Shown: positions 15,716 to 23,946, numbered from the stretch's first letter. The stretch: DNA of 35,933 bases from Vicinamibacterales bacterium (GCA_030680175.1 JAUXWO010000044.1:1-35933), one strand, 5' to 3'. Translations and numbers: made by a program. Notes: generated from the sequence alone by a model not told the origin.

Positions 15716-17329
15716 ATGTCTTCCGGACAGCGCCGGGCGCGCCGGCCGCCCACCTCCTCCCGTTCCGATCCGCCCACGCCGATCGCCTCGCGGAGCATGG
15801 GCGGCGCGTTCCTGGCGCCGCTGGCCTTCACGGCCGGGCTCCTGGCGCTCACGCTCGTGCCGCGCATCGGCGACCACCCGGCGCTCCGATGGTCGTTCTG
15901 GGGCGCGGCGGCCGTGCTGCTGGCCTGGCAGGCGGCGCTCGCCGTGCGGAGCCGGCGCGAGGGCGTGCCGGTCCTGCACCTGCCCACGCCTCGGCCGCAG
16001 CACTACGTCCAGGCCCTCTGCCAGATCGGGATCTACGCGTATTGGGGGTGGCACTGGCCGCCGGTCTACGACTTCATGCCGCTGCTGGCCGGGCAGCTGC
16101 TGTTTGCCTTTGCGTTCGACCTGCTGCTGGCCTGGTCGCGGCGTGAGCCGTACCAGCTCGGCTTCGGCCCCTTCCCGATCATCCTCAGCACGAACCTGTT
16201 CCTGTGGTTCACCGACGACTGGTTCAGCCTGCAGTTCCTGCTCGTGGCCGTCGGCTTCCTCGGCAAGGCGTTCGTCCGCTGGGAGCGTGACGGCCGCCGC
16301 GTGCACATCTTCAACCCGTCGGCCTTCACGCTGGCGATCTTCTCGGTGGCGCTGCTGCTGACGGACTCGACCCACCTGACGTGGGGCCAGGAGATTGCCA
16401 CCACGTTCGGCGCCGGGCCCAACATCTATCTGGTGGTGTTCACGGTCGGCCTGGTCGTCATGTACTTCTTCTCGATCACGCCGGTCACGGCGTCGGCCGC
16501 GGCGACGCTGTTCGGCGCGAGCGCGCTGTACGGGGCCGTGACGGGCGTGCCGTACTTCATCGACTCCGAGATCCCCGCGGCGGTCTTTCTCGGGCTGCAC
16601 CTGCTCGTCACCGATCCGTCGACGTCGCCGCGCACGCCGCTCGGCCGCGGCCTCTTCGGCGTGCTCTACGGGCTGAGCGTGTTCGCACTCTACGCGGTGC
16701 TCGGCGCGATCGGGCTGCCGACGTTCTACGACAAGCTCATGGCGGTGCCGCTGCTCAACCTGGCCGTGCCCGGCATCGATCGCCTCGTGCGCGCCATCGG
16801 GGAGCGTCCGGTGCTGGAGCGGCTCGGCCTCACGGGGCCGCTCGGCCGCCTCAATCCGGCTCATATGGCGGTGTGGATCGTGCTCTTCGCCGCCATGGCC
16901 GCCCGCGGCGGCGCCGACGGCATGCACCGCGGTGATGCGCTGCCGTTCTGGGAGCAGGCGTGCAGCGACGAGCGGCCACAGGCCTGCGAGCGGCTGATTC
17001 GCCTCGAGGTGTCGTACTGCGGCGACAACGCCGGGTGGGCCTGCAATGAACTCGGCCGCCACTACGTGGAGGGCCGCCTCGTGCCGGCCGATCTCGATCT
17101 CGCCTTCGTGTACTTCTCGCGCGCCTGCGAGACGCGATTTCAGCCGGCCTGCCTGAACCTGCTCGAGCCGTCCGCGGCCCTTGGCGGCGATCCTCGAGCG
17201 CTCGATCTCCGGCTGCTGCTGCGTGAGGGCGGCCACAACCTGCTCGACATGCCCGAGCCCGACCTCTACGCGCGCGCGTGTCGCCACGGCTGGAGTTTTG
17301 CGTGCGACCGGCAGGCGGCCTCGCGATGA
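15716..17329 (+). CDS. RnfD/NqrB-like membrane protein fused to a Cys-rich Sel1-like tail
   Basis: The protein has 537 residues from ATG 15716 (TTG 15704 is an alternative). Residues about 30-400 form roughly ten membrane helices with hallmarks of the RnfD/NqrB/UnbU group: FNPSAFTLAIF (about 199-209), GPNIYLVVFTVGLV (about 234-247), and DPSTSPRTPLGRG (about 300-312), the region that in RnfD and NqrB lies near the flavin. Whether it carries covalent FMN is not certain, since the exact SGAT-type site is not obvious. Residues about 405-537 are soluble with repeated ACxxxxPxAC-like Cys pairs (ACSDERPQAC, CGDNAGWAC, ACETRFQPAC, ACRHGWSFAC), typical of disulfide-bonded Sel1-like repeats. Stand-alone RnfD-like proteins occur without Rnf operons. 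The stop overlaps the next gene's ATG (ATGA), so the two act together. Confidence 0.78.
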   Translation: MSSGQRRARRPPTSSRSDPPTPIASRSMGGAFLAPLAFTAGLLALTLVPRIGDHPALRWSFWGAAAVLLAWQAALAVRSRREGVPVLHLPTPRPQHYVQALCQIGIYAYWGWHWPPVYDFMPLLAGQLLFAFAFDLLLAWSRREPYQLGFGPFPIILSTNLFLWFTDDWFSLQFLLVAVGFLGKAFVRWERDGRRVHIFNPSAFTLAIFSVALLLTDSTHLTWGQEIATTFGAGPNIYLVVFTVGLVVMYFFSITPVTASAAATLFGASALYGAVTGVPYFIDSEIPAAVFLGLHLLVTDPSTSPRTPLGRGLFGVLYGLSVFALYAVLGAIGLPTFYDKLMAVPLLNLAVPGIDRLVRAIGERPVLERLGLTGPLGRLNPAHMAVWIVLFAAMAARGGADGMHRGDALPFWEQACSDERPQACERLIRLEVSYCGDNAGWACNELGRHYVEGRLVPADLDLAFVYFSRACETRFQPACLNLLEPSAALGGDPRALDLRLLLREGGHNLLDMPEPDLYARACRHGWSFACDRQAASR

Positions 17330-18210
17330 GCGTGTCGCGAGGACGATCGCGTCGCTCCCACGTCGTGGTGACGTGCGCGCTGCTGGCGGCGAGCGTGTGG
17401 CTGGCGTCGGTGTCCGGCGCGTCTTCGGCGCGGAGCGTCGCCGACCTGCCGCCGGAGGCGATCCCCGAGTTCGTCGAGGTGCCGGCCGGGCCGTTCCTGA
17501 TGGGCGCGGGTCCTGCGACCGACCCCGACGCCTTCGATAACGAACGCTGGTCGCCCACGGCGGCGCAGGGCACCGTCGATCTGCCCACGTTCTACATGGC
17601 GCGGCACGAGGTCACCGTCGCGCAGTTTGCCGCCTTCGCGAAGGCCGGCACGTGGCGCGTGGATCCGCGTGCGCTGGCGGCGCCGCCCGATCATCCGGTG
17701 GCGTTCGTGTCGTGGCCCGATGCGCTCGCGTACGGCCGGTGGCTCGACGCCGGGCTGAAGCGGTCGTCGTCCCTGCCCGCCTGGCTGCGCGCGCGATTGG
17801 ACGAGGGGTGGCGTGTGACGCTGCCGACCGAGGCGGAGTGGGAGAAGGCGGCGCGCGGCGCCGACGGGCGTCGATTCCCCTGGGGCCACGATCCGGATCC
17901 GGCCCGCGCCAACTACCAGCGCGCCGGCACGGCGCCGGTCGGACAGTTCGCCTGCCCGGCGTGCGCGTTCGGGCTCGCCGACATGAGCGGCAACGTGTGG
18001 GAGTGGACCGCCAGTCCGTATCAGCCGTATCCGTACGACCCGGATAACCTGCGTGCGACGATCGACGATGACGCCCTCTGGGTGATGCGGGGCGGGCACT
18101 TCGGAGATCCGGCGCGGCTGGTGCGCACGACGACCCGCGGCGGCGCGGACCCGGGGGCGCGCCGCGCGTTCATCGGCTTCCGCGTGGTGCTGACCGGCCG
18201 GCGTTTCTGA
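17326..18210 (+). CDS. Exported SUMF1/FGE-sulfatase-domain protein lacking the catalytic Cys
   Basis: The 294-residue protein overlaps the membrane protein gene by four bases. An N-terminal hydrophobic segment (about 13-33) suggests export. The remainder is one SUMF1 domain: FVEVPAGPFLMG (49-60), YMARHEVTVAQFAAF, LPTEAEWEKAARG, FPWG, GNVWEWTASPY and VMRGGHFGDPARLVR. True formylglycine-generating enzymes have catalytic cysteines after the RGGSW motif; here the equivalent RGGHFGDPARLVRTTTRGG has none. Only two cysteines (CPAC) are present, in the middle. So it is probably not a sulfatase activator. SUMF1 domains also serve as scaffold or EgtB-like oxidase domains; the role here may be partner to the membrane electron-transfer protein. 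A 13-bp tandem duplication covers its stop codon. Confidence 0.85.
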   Translation: MSVSRGRSRRSHVVVTCALLAASVWLASVSGASSARSVADLPPEAIPEFVEVPAGPFLMGAGPATDPDAFDNERWSPTAAQGTVDLPTFYMARHEVTVAQFAAFAKAGTWRVDPRALAAPPDHPVAFVSWPDALAYGRWLDAGLKRSSSLPAWLRARLDEGWRVTLPTEAEWEKAARGADGRRFPWGHDPDPARANYQRAGTAPVGQFACPACAFGLADMSGNVWEWTASPYQPYPYDPDNLRATIDDDALWVMRGGHFGDPARLVRTTTRGGADPGARRAFIGFRVVLTGRRF

Positions 18211-18225
18211 AGGGCGTTTCTGAAG
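18200..18225. repeat. 13-bp tandem duplication at the SUMF1 gene stop codon
   Basis: GGCGTTTCTGAAG occurs twice in tandem with no gap. The first copy contains the TGA stop (18208-18210); the second is non-coding. It looks like a recent slippage or duplication event. Confidence 0.9.
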
Positions 18226-18228
18226 GCC

Positions 18229-19884
18229 TCACGGCATCGAGGCGTGCAGCGTCTTCAGCCGCCTGACCTCGGACGCCGTCCATCCGTCGGGCTCCATCAG
18301 CGCACGCCAGGCGTCGACATAGTGCTCCGCGGCGAAGTTGTGCCCGTACCCGGGTGGCGGGGCATTGGCGACCGCCATGTCGGCGGCCAGCTGCACGGTG
18401 GACACGACCGGGTACCAGCGCAGGGCCGGCGAGACATCGGGGGCGCGCGGACCGCGCATCCAGTCGGGTTCCACGAACAGCGACCGGACGCTGAAAAACG
18501 TCATCGGGTCACTGGCATACTGCAGAAACGCGATCCGGAATGGGCCCCAGGGCGCGTCTCCGACCTCGAGCCCGCCCTGCTGGTTCATGAACCGCACGAC
18601 TGAGCCGTCGCGGAACCGCGGCCGCCACGCCGGCGAGTCGGGCCGGCGGTCCGAGGTCAGCAGGTGCCGGAGTTCGCTGCGAAACGGCGGCCCCGTCAGA
18701 AGAATGCCGCGAAACGGGTCGGCGATGATGTCGTGCACATCGAACGACCGCTCGGAGTTGAGCGCGCCCAGGCTCACGCCGTAGAGGTACAGCGCCGGGC
18801 GGCGTTCTTTCGGCAAACGGGTCCAGTGACCGTAGACCGCCTGAAAGAGCGCCCGCGCGTTTTCCGCGCCGTACGCGCCTTCGGTGGGTAGCGCGATGAC
18901 GCTGGGCAGGTACGAGTACTGCACCGCCACACTGGCGATGTCACCGCGATGCAGATACTCGACCGGGCTCAACGCCGCGGGGTCGACCCAGCCCGTGCCG
19001 GTGGGCGTGACCAGCAGCAGCACGGCGCGGTCGAAGGCGCCGACCCTCTCGAGTTCGCGCAGCGCGAGGCGGGCACGGGCGTCCGGCGTCTCCGCGGCGT
19101 TCAACCCGACATAGACGCGAATCGGCGTCGGGGTCTCATACCCGAAGAACGCGCGGAGGTCCGCCGCCGTGGGCCCGGTCGACACGAACTCGCGGCCCTG
19201 TCGCCCCAGATCCTCCCAGGCCACATGCGACTCGCGGCTGCCGGTGCGTTGCGGGTCAGCGGGTGGCTCGAGATCGACGGGCGTCGACGCATCCACCTGC
19301 TGCGAGACGCCGTCGGCGAACCTGAGGGCCGCCGCGATCAGGATACCGTCGAGAATCGTCCAGAACAGCGCGACCGAGACCGCCACGCCCACGACGTTGG
19401 CGACACGCTGGGGCAGGAACCTGTCGAACCGGGCGGCGATGATGACGAACGTCTGCCGGAACAGCCGTGCGAGCGACACGAGGACGCCGAAGGCCAGCAG
19501 GGTGACCGCGGCCAGACTGAACGGACTGACGCCGCTCGCCGGGGGCAGGTGCATCAACTGCCGGACCGAGTTCTGCCACTCGGATGCCTGCCAGATGAAC
19601 AGCCCCAGGAACGCGACGCCCACGACCGCGCCGCTCGCGGTGAGGATACGCGCCAGACGGTCCCCGGCCTGAGGAAGTCCGAGGTAGGCCCACAACCAGC
19701 GGCCGGCGACGCCCAACGCATACCCGAGCGTGAGCGACAGCCCCGAAACGAGGCCCTGGTAGATCAGCGGCCTCGGCACGAGGCTGGGCGTCAACGACAA
19801 CGCCAGAAACAGCACGCCGACAATCAACCCGATTCTCGAGAGCCGGGCACACCACACGGTGATCAGGCGAAGCACAAACGTCAT
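18229..19884 (-). CDS. Membrane alpha/beta hydrolase of the Abhydrolase_9 family
   Basis: The protein has 551 residues from ATG 19884 (the frame is open further upstream, but MTFVLRLITVWCARLSRIG starts the family's usual region). The N-terminal half (about 10-220) has five to six membrane helices including LSLTPSLVPRPLIYQG, a signature of Abhydrolase_9_N. The C-terminal half (about 225-545) is the alpha/beta hydrolase domain, with the nucleophile motif YGVSLGALNSE (GxSxG form) and a late His in GYGHNFAAEHYVDAW. Proteins with this layout are found in Actinobacteria and others and their substrates are mostly unknown, though lipid or cell-envelope esters are likely. It converges with the SUMF1 gene with only 18 nt between stops and no terminator visible. 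Confidence 0.87.
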   Translation of the reverse strand: MTFVLRLITVWCARLSRIGLIVGVLFLALSLTPSLVPRPLIYQGLVSGLSLTLGYALGVAGRWLWAYLGLPQAGDRLARILTASGAVVGVAFLGLFIWQASEWQNSVRQLMHLPPASGVSPFSLAAVTLLAFGVLVSLARLFRQTFVIIAARFDRFLPQRVANVVGVAVSVALFWTILDGILIAAALRFADGVSQQVDASTPVDLEPPADPQRTGSRESHVAWEDLGRQGREFVSTGPTAADLRAFFGYETPTPIRVYVGLNAAETPDARARLALRELERVGAFDRAVLLLVTPTGTGWVDPAALSPVEYLHRGDIASVAVQYSYLPSVIALPTEGAYGAENARALFQAVYGHWTRLPKERRPALYLYGVSLGALNSERSFDVHDIIADPFRGILLTGPPFRSELRHLLTSDRRPDSPAWRPRFRDGSVVRFMNQQGGLEVGDAPWGPFRIAFLQYASDPMTFFSVRSLFVEPDWMRGPRAPDVSPALRWYPVVSTVQLAADMAVANAPPPGYGHNFAAEHYVDAWRALMEPDGWTASEVRRLKTLHASMP

Positions 19885-19980
19885 CGGATCCCAGATCGTC
19901 GCGCGCCAAGCATAGCAGGAACGCGCCCCGCGGGACGCGGGGCAAGAACAACAGGAGGCCGGGACCACCGGCGCGATGGA

Positions 19981-20334
19981 TCAGAACACCAGGACCCTGT
20001 CGGCGGAGACCGTCAGGTCCGCGAGGGCCTCCATCGTGCTGCGCCTCGCGCCCTCCATGACGTCGTCGTCCATCATGCCGCGCGCGTCCATGCAGGTGCC
20101 GCACAGCAGCACGGCACCCTTGCCCGCGGCCACGCGCTTCAGCATGCGTTCCAGGTTGTAGTACCCGTCCGGCGTCTTCTGGCCCGTGCGCGCCGCGGCC
20201 ACTGCGTCGGCCATCAGGAAGACCGTCACCCCGGCGTCTGGCGCCTTCTTCAGGAGCGCGAGGGCCAGGCGGAGCGCGTTGTAGCAGCGTTCCGTGCCAT
20301 ACGGCGGATCGTTGAGAATCAGCAGCGTCGTCAT
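19981..20334 (-). CDS. DsrE/DsrF-like protein (possible sulfur carrier)
   Basis: The 117-residue protein has the DsrE-like fold sequence pattern: MTTLLILNDPPYGTERCYNALRLA at the N-terminus (residues 1-24), MADAV (41-45) and LLCGTCMDARG (76-86), with C78 and C81. The CGTCxxARG motif holds the cysteine that carries persulfide in related sulfurtransferases. The start ATG 20334 overlaps the upstream hydroxylase stop (ATGA), so translation is coupled. Its divergent regulator carries a rhodanese domain, another persulfide-handling fold, which supports a link to reactive sulfur. The exact substrate is unknown. Confidence 0.87.
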   Translation of the reverse strand: MTTLLILNDPPYGTERCYNALRLALALLKKAPDAGVTVFLMADAVAAARTGQKTPDGYYNLERMLKRVAAGKGAVLLCGTCMDARGMMDDDVMEGARRSTMEALADLTVSADRVLVF

Positions 20335-21179
20335 GCGCGTGTCTCCGTCTCTTCCCGATTGATCGGATAGCCGCTCGCCGGGCCGCGCAGCGGCTGGATG
20401 AGCATGCGGTCGAGCCACAGGTCGCGGGGGGTGCGGAACTGCTCGATGCCGATGGTCATCGCCGCGTGTCCGTCGCGGGGCTGCGGCCGGTACGTGCCGA
20501 GCAGCCGGTCCCACCAGGGCAGGTTGAAGCCGAAATTGGAGTTCGTCTCGCTCGGGTAAATGGAGTGATGCACCCGGTGCATGTCCGGGGTCACGACGAC
20601 AAGCCGCAGGAGCCGGTCGAGCCCGGCGGGGATGCGAACGTTCGAGTGATTGAACATCGCGGTGGCGTTGAGGAGCACCTCGAAGACCAGCACGGCGATG
20701 GCGGGAGGTCCGAGCGCGGCGACCACGGCAAGCTTGAGACCCATCGACAGCAGGATCTCGAGGGGATGGAAGCGCAGCCCGGTGGACACGTCGAACTCGA
20801 GGTCGGCGTGGTGCATGCGGTGCAGCCGCCACAGGGCGGGCACGGCATGGAACATGACGTGCTGCAGGTAGATGGCGAGGTCGAGCGCCACGAACGACAG
20901 CACAACGGCGAGCGGGAAGGGAACGGCGAAGACGTTGAACAGGCCCCAGCCGTGCGCCCCGGCCGTCACCGCCAGCCCCACCGCCAGGACAGGAAACGTG
21001 AGGCGCAGCAGCAGGGCGTCGACGGCCACGATGCCGAGGTTGTTGCTCCAGCGGATCAGGCGCGGGATCTCCCGCCGGCGACGCGGCGCGGCCACCTCCC
21101 AGATCGCCATCACCAGGAGGACGACAAGGAAGAAGCCCAGTCGGATCAGCGGTTCGTCGGCCAGGGTCAGGTTGGTCAT
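20331..21179 (-). CDS. Sterol desaturase/fatty acid hydroxylase family membrane di-iron enzyme
   Basis: The 282-residue integral membrane protein has the histidine motifs of the fatty acid hydroxylase superfamily: HVMFH (107-111), HRMHH (120-124) and HRVHH (201-205), plus FNHS (177-180) and RFHP. These bind a non-heme di-iron centre that uses oxygen to hydroxylate or desaturate lipids. About four hydrophobic segments are visible (12-30, 48-73, 83-108, 150-172). The start ATG 21179 is chosen because the open frame further upstream would pass through the divergent promoter and operator. It overlaps the DsrE-like gene by four bases. The lipid substrate is unknown. Confidence 0.9.
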   Translation of the reverse strand: MTNLTLADEPLIRLGFFLVVLLVMAIWEVAAPRRRREIPRLIRWSNNLGIVAVDALLLRLTFPVLAVGLAVTAGAHGWGLFNVFAVPFPLAVVLSFVALDLAIYLQHVMFHAVPALWRLHRMHHADLEFDVSTGLRFHPLEILLSMGLKLAVVAALGPPAIAVLVFEVLLNATAMFNHSNVRIPAGLDRLLRLVVVTPDMHRVHHSIYPSETNSNFGFNLPWWDRLLGTYRPQPRDGHAAMTIGIEQFRTPRDLWLDRMLIQPLRGPASGYPINREETETRA

Positions 21180-21219
21180 GGGGCTGATGGTCCGCGACGT
21201 TCGTTCAGGTCGCCAGACA

Positions 21220-21248
21220 TTCAACATATCACTTGAATGATGTATCGT
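21220..21248 (+). promoter_or_regulatory. Promoter and ArsR-type operator in the divergent region
   Basis: TTCAAC (21220-21225) and TATCGT (21243-21248) are 17 nt apart on the plus strand. The imperfect palindrome ATATCA-CTTGAA-TGATGT lies in the spacer, of the size and AT-rich type used by ArsR/SmtB dimers. Binding would block both the regulator gene and probably the divergent hydroxylase-dsrE operon. Confidence 0.5.
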
Positions 21249-21264
21249 GGGGCGATTGAAGAAG

Positions 21265-21942
21265 ATGTCGAAGGGCCCCAAGCAAGCGATTTACTCTGAA
21301 TTCGCGACCGTCGCCAGGGCGCTCGGGTCGCAGCACCGGCTCGAGATGCTGGAGCATCTGGCCCAGGGCGAACGCGGCGTGGAGGCACTGGCGACGCGTG
21401 TCGGCCTGTCGGTGGCCAACACGTCGCAGCACCTGCAGCACCTCAGGAGGGCGGGGCTTGTCGCCTCGCGCCGGGACGGCAAGTTCGTCCTCTACCGGCT
21501 CGCTGACATCGGCGTGCTCGGGCTGATGGCGTCGCTGTCCGCCGTGGCGGCGCGGAACCTTGCCGAGGTCGAGCGCATCCGGCTGGCCTATTTCGCTGAT
21601 CGTGACGGGATGGAGCCTGTGTCTCGCGAGGAGTTGCTGCAGCGGACGCGCGACGGTCTCGTCACGGTGCTGGATGTCCGGCCGGCAGACGAATTCGCCG
21701 CCGGGCATGTCCCCGGTGCCGTCAACATCCCGCTTGGCGAGTTGGAGGCGCGGCTGGCCGGCCTCGACCCCGATCGCGAAGTCGTCGCCTACTGCCGCGG
21801 CCCGTGGTGCGTGTTGTCCTTCGAGGCCGTGGCCGCGCTGCGCGCGCGCGGCTACACGGCGCGCCGCCTGGAGGATGGCCTCCCCGAATGGCAGGCGGCC
21901 GGCCTGCCGCTGGAGCGCGGCACGTTCGAGGGCGGCCGGTGA
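21265..21942 (+). CDS. ArsR-family regulator fused to a rhodanese domain
   Basis: The fusion has 225 residues from ATG 21265; GTG 21247 would fall inside the -10 box, so it is less likely. The N-terminal winged helix (about 5-105) has ALGSQHRLEMLEHLAQG and the recognition helix VGLSVANTSQHLQHLRRAG. It contains no cysteine, so it cannot use the metal or thiol sites known in many ArsR proteins. The C-terminal rhodanese domain (about 115-220) has LDVRPADEFAAGHVPGA and the active-site loop YCRGPWCVLS (C177, C182). The natural inference is that the rhodanese cysteine senses persulfide or another sulfur species and controls DNA binding. It diverges from the hydroxylase and DsrE-like genes. Confidence 0.9.
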   Translation: MSKGPKQAIYSEFATVARALGSQHRLEMLEHLAQGERGVEALATRVGLSVANTSQHLQHLRRAGLVASRRDGKFVLYRLADIGVLGLMASLSAVAARNLAEVERIRLAYFADRDGMEPVSREELLQRTRDGLVTVLDVRPADEFAAGHVPGAVNIPLGELEARLAGLDPDREVVAYCRGPWCVLSFEAVAALRARGYTARRLEDGLPEWQAAGLPLERGTFEGGR

Positions 21943-21948
21943 TGGCGG

Positions 21949-21984
21949 CGCGCGGCCGGCTCCTCCAAACGGTGAGGCCGCGCG
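21949..21984. terminator. Possible bidirectional terminator between convergent genes
   Basis: CGCGCGGCC (21949-21957) pairs with GGCCGCGCG (21976-21984). It lies 7 nt after the arsR-rhodanese stop and before the convergent marR stop. It has no U-tract. The remaining sequence to 22101 shows no gene. Confidence 0.4.
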
Positions 21985-22101
21985 TCACCAGGCTTGGCAG
22001 ACGCGCCGTCCCAGATGCCCGGGCCAGGAGAATCACGCATCCTGTCGGCGCAGATACTCCGGTGTGAGCAGGCCGGAGAGGCCCCAGTTTTCTGGCTCAC
22101 C

Positions 22102-22524
22102 CTATCGGAGCATGGCGCCACAAAGACGGCCAAGCTCCTGCTTTTCGTTGTCCGAGAGTCCCATGGCGACGGCTTCATGGACGGCCAGGACCTCGGGATC
22201 CAACCGGTTTAACAACGCCAGGCCGCTCTCTGTGATTCTCGAGAGCGACAGACGCCGGTCTTCGGGTGAGCCTACGCGCTCGATCAGCCCCCCTCGCCCC
22301 AGCCGGTCGAGCAGCCGCGTGACGTCCGGCGCACGATTGATGAGTCGCTGCGAGATCTCGAAGCGCGGAAGCCCCTCCGGATATGCGCCGCGCAGGATTC
22401 GCATGACGTTGTACTGGTCATGCGTAATCCCGTGGCGCGCACAGACGTCGCTCAGCGACTGCTCAATGCGGCCCGCCAGGCGGAGCAGGCTCACCAGGGC
22501 ATCCTGTGCCGTAGTCCTTGTCAT
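22102..22524 (-). CDS. MarR family transcriptional regulator
   Basis: The 140-residue protein from ATG 22524 has an AGGAG ribosome binding site 6 nt upstream. It shows the MarR winged helix: RHGITHDQYNVMRIL (about 30-44), LPRFEISQRLINRAPDVTRLLDRLGRGGLIER (about 53-84) and the wing SPEDRRLSLSRITESG (about 86-101). It is divergent from the secreted cyclase gene. A 14-bp operator-like sequence overlaps its own -10 box and two inverted copies cover the cyclase promoter, so it is probably an autorepressor and the repressor of the cyclase. Ligands of such regulators are often aromatic compounds, which would fit a cyclase/formamidase-type target, but nothing visible fixes the ligand. Confidence 0.92.
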   Translation of the reverse strand: MTRTTAQDALVSLLRLAGRIEQSLSDVCARHGITHDQYNVMRILRGAYPEGLPRFEISQRLINRAPDVTRLLDRLGRGGLIERVGSPEDRRLSLSRITESGLALLNRLDPEVLAVHEAVAMGLSDNEKQELGRLCGAMLR

Positions 22525-22555
22525 TCGATCTCCTGCCAGGGCCCCCCATAAGCAT

Positions 22556-22595
22556 GTTGTAAACACATAGTATCCCCGGTTCGCTGGCAATTCAA
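22556..22595 (-). promoter_or_regulatory. marR promoter with operator copy A
   Basis: On the minus strand TTGAAT (22595-22590) and TACTAT (22572-22567) are 17 nt apart. The 14-bp sequence GTTGTAAACACATA (22556-22569, plus strand) overlaps the -10 box, so binding there would repress marR. Confidence 0.72.
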
Positions 22596-22678
22596 GCCGT
22601 GCGCATCGCGGACAACCGGTCGCAAACACCAGCCTGGAACATGCCCTGACCCCTCTAGCAACAGCACATCAGGCATTT

Positions 22679-22714
22679 TATGTGTTGACAACACGTAAGT
22701 TGTAAACACATACT
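22679..22714 (+). promoter_or_regulatory. Cyclase promoter inside a MarR operator palindrome (copies B and C)
   Basis: TATGTGTTGACAAC (22679-22692) and GTTGTAAACACATA (22699-22712) are inverted copies (13 of 14 matching) separated by 6 nt. Copy C is identical to copy A at the marR promoter. TTGACA (22685-22690) and CATACT (22709-22714) with an 18-nt spacer lie within the palindrome. Confidence 0.75.
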
Positions 22715-22834
22715 GGCTCGACCTTGACTTGGAGAGGCAACCGCGAACGTCGGTCGCGCGCCCTCCCCGTCGAGGAGTTGCTGCCGGACGGCTCTCATTC
22801 ACCCGCTGATATTCGCGACAGGATCGACATCCCA

Positions 22835-23860
22835 ATGAGCAGACACCTTGAACTCGGACTACTGGTTTGGTTCCTCCTCGCGTCTCACGTGCACGCGCAG
22901 CCTCACACGCAGGGGCAACGATCCACGATCGAGACCGCCGAGGTGGCCGGGACCAGTCCATGGGGCCCCGCCGATGAGATCGGCACGCTGAACATGATGA
23001 GCGACGCTTCGCGCACGAAGATTCTCTCCCGCGTCTCCGGCGGGACGGTCCACGACCTGTCGGTCGAGTTCTTCAATGGGATGCCCAGCTGGCACCTGCT
23101 GGGGGATCCGCGCTACCAGTTCTGGCTCACGCACTCGCCGCGGGGGACCGCGGTGGACGATCCCGCGGGCATCGGGCGCGAGATGAACGAAAAGGTGGCC
23201 TACACCGGCGACGCGGTCTCGATGTACACGCACACCGGAACGCACATCGACGGCCTCAACCATTTCGGCCTGCATGGGCGGGTCTGGAATGGGTTCGCCG
23301 CAGATGACCACCTGGGAGATCAGGGGTGGCGCAGGGCGGGGGTCGAGAAGTTCCCGGTGATCATCGCTCGGGGCGTGATGATCGACGTCGCCGGCTACAA
23401 GGGTGTGACGGTGCTTCCGGATTCCTATTCGATCACCCCGGATGACCTGCAGGGGGCCCTTCGCCTGCAGGGCGTCCGGCTCGAACCGGGAGATGTCGTC
23501 CTCATTCGAACCGGGCGCATGACCCTTTGGCCCGACAACGATGCCTACATTCTCAATCAACCGGGCCTCGGCCTCTCGGCAGCCCGATGGCTGGCGGAGG
23601 AGCAGCAGGCGATGGTGATCGGGGGCGACAATCTGTCCCTCGAGCACTTCCCCGGTGAACGCGCAGACAACTGGGTCGCCGTGCACACCTATCTGCTGGC
23701 ACAGCGCGGGATTCCTATCATCGAGGTGGCCTACCTCGAGGACCTGGCCCGAGAGCGTCTGTACGAGTTCGCCTTCATCGGCGGGTCGCTGAAGTGGCGT
23801 GGGGCGTCGGCGGCACCCTTCCGGCCGGTCGCGCTGCCGGTCCGTCAGGATTTCCGGTGA
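22835..23860 (+). CDS. Secreted cyclase-family metal hydrolase (kynurenine formamidase-like fold)
   Basis: The 341-residue protein from ATG 22835 has a signal peptide (MSRHLELGLLVWFLLASHVHA, cut before QP at about 21). The cyclase-family motif HTGTHIDGLNHF (133-144) supplies metal ligands H133, H137 and D139. Other conserved parts are WGPADEIGTLN, DLSVEFFNGMPSW, GDVVLIRTGR and GGDNLSLE. Members act as amidohydrolases on N-formylkynurenine, isatin and similar compounds, or are uncharacterised; the longer, secreted type seen here is of unknown substrate. An alternative longer start at 22724 would remove the signal peptide from the N-terminus, so it is less likely. Expression is controlled by the divergent MarR-type gene by inference from the operators. 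Confidence 0.9.
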   Translation: MSRHLELGLLVWFLLASHVHAQPHTQGQRSTIETAEVAGTSPWGPADEIGTLNMMSDASRTKILSRVSGGTVHDLSVEFFNGMPSWHLLGDPRYQFWLTHSPRGTAVDDPAGIGREMNEKVAYTGDAVSMYTHTGTHIDGLNHFGLHGRVWNGFAADDHLGDQGWRRAGVEKFPVIIARGVMIDVAGYKGVTVLPDSYSITPDDLQGALRLQGVRLEPGDVVLIRTGRMTLWPDNDAYILNQPGLGLSAARWLAEEQQAMVIGGDNLSLEHFPGERADNWVAVHTYLLAQRGIPIIEVAYLEDLARERLYEFAFIGGSLKWRGASAAPFRPVALPVRQDFR

Positions 23861-23946
23861 GGATGTCTCCGGTGCGCCACGAGACCAGGCAGACGCCTTT
23901 TGGCGTCGGCCGCCCCCTCGCGGTAAACTGGGTGGCCCACCCGAAC

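Noticed and set aside
13359-17287. Long minus-strand open frames opposite the PQQ dehydrogenase and RnfD-like genes
   Set aside because: The translations are Arg/His-rich without motifs, while the plus strand has a signal peptide, propeller and membrane segments; they are shadows.
17326-18210. Active formylglycine-generating enzyme
   Set aside because: The SUMF1 domain lacks the catalytic cysteines after the RGG motif, and no sulfatase gene is near.
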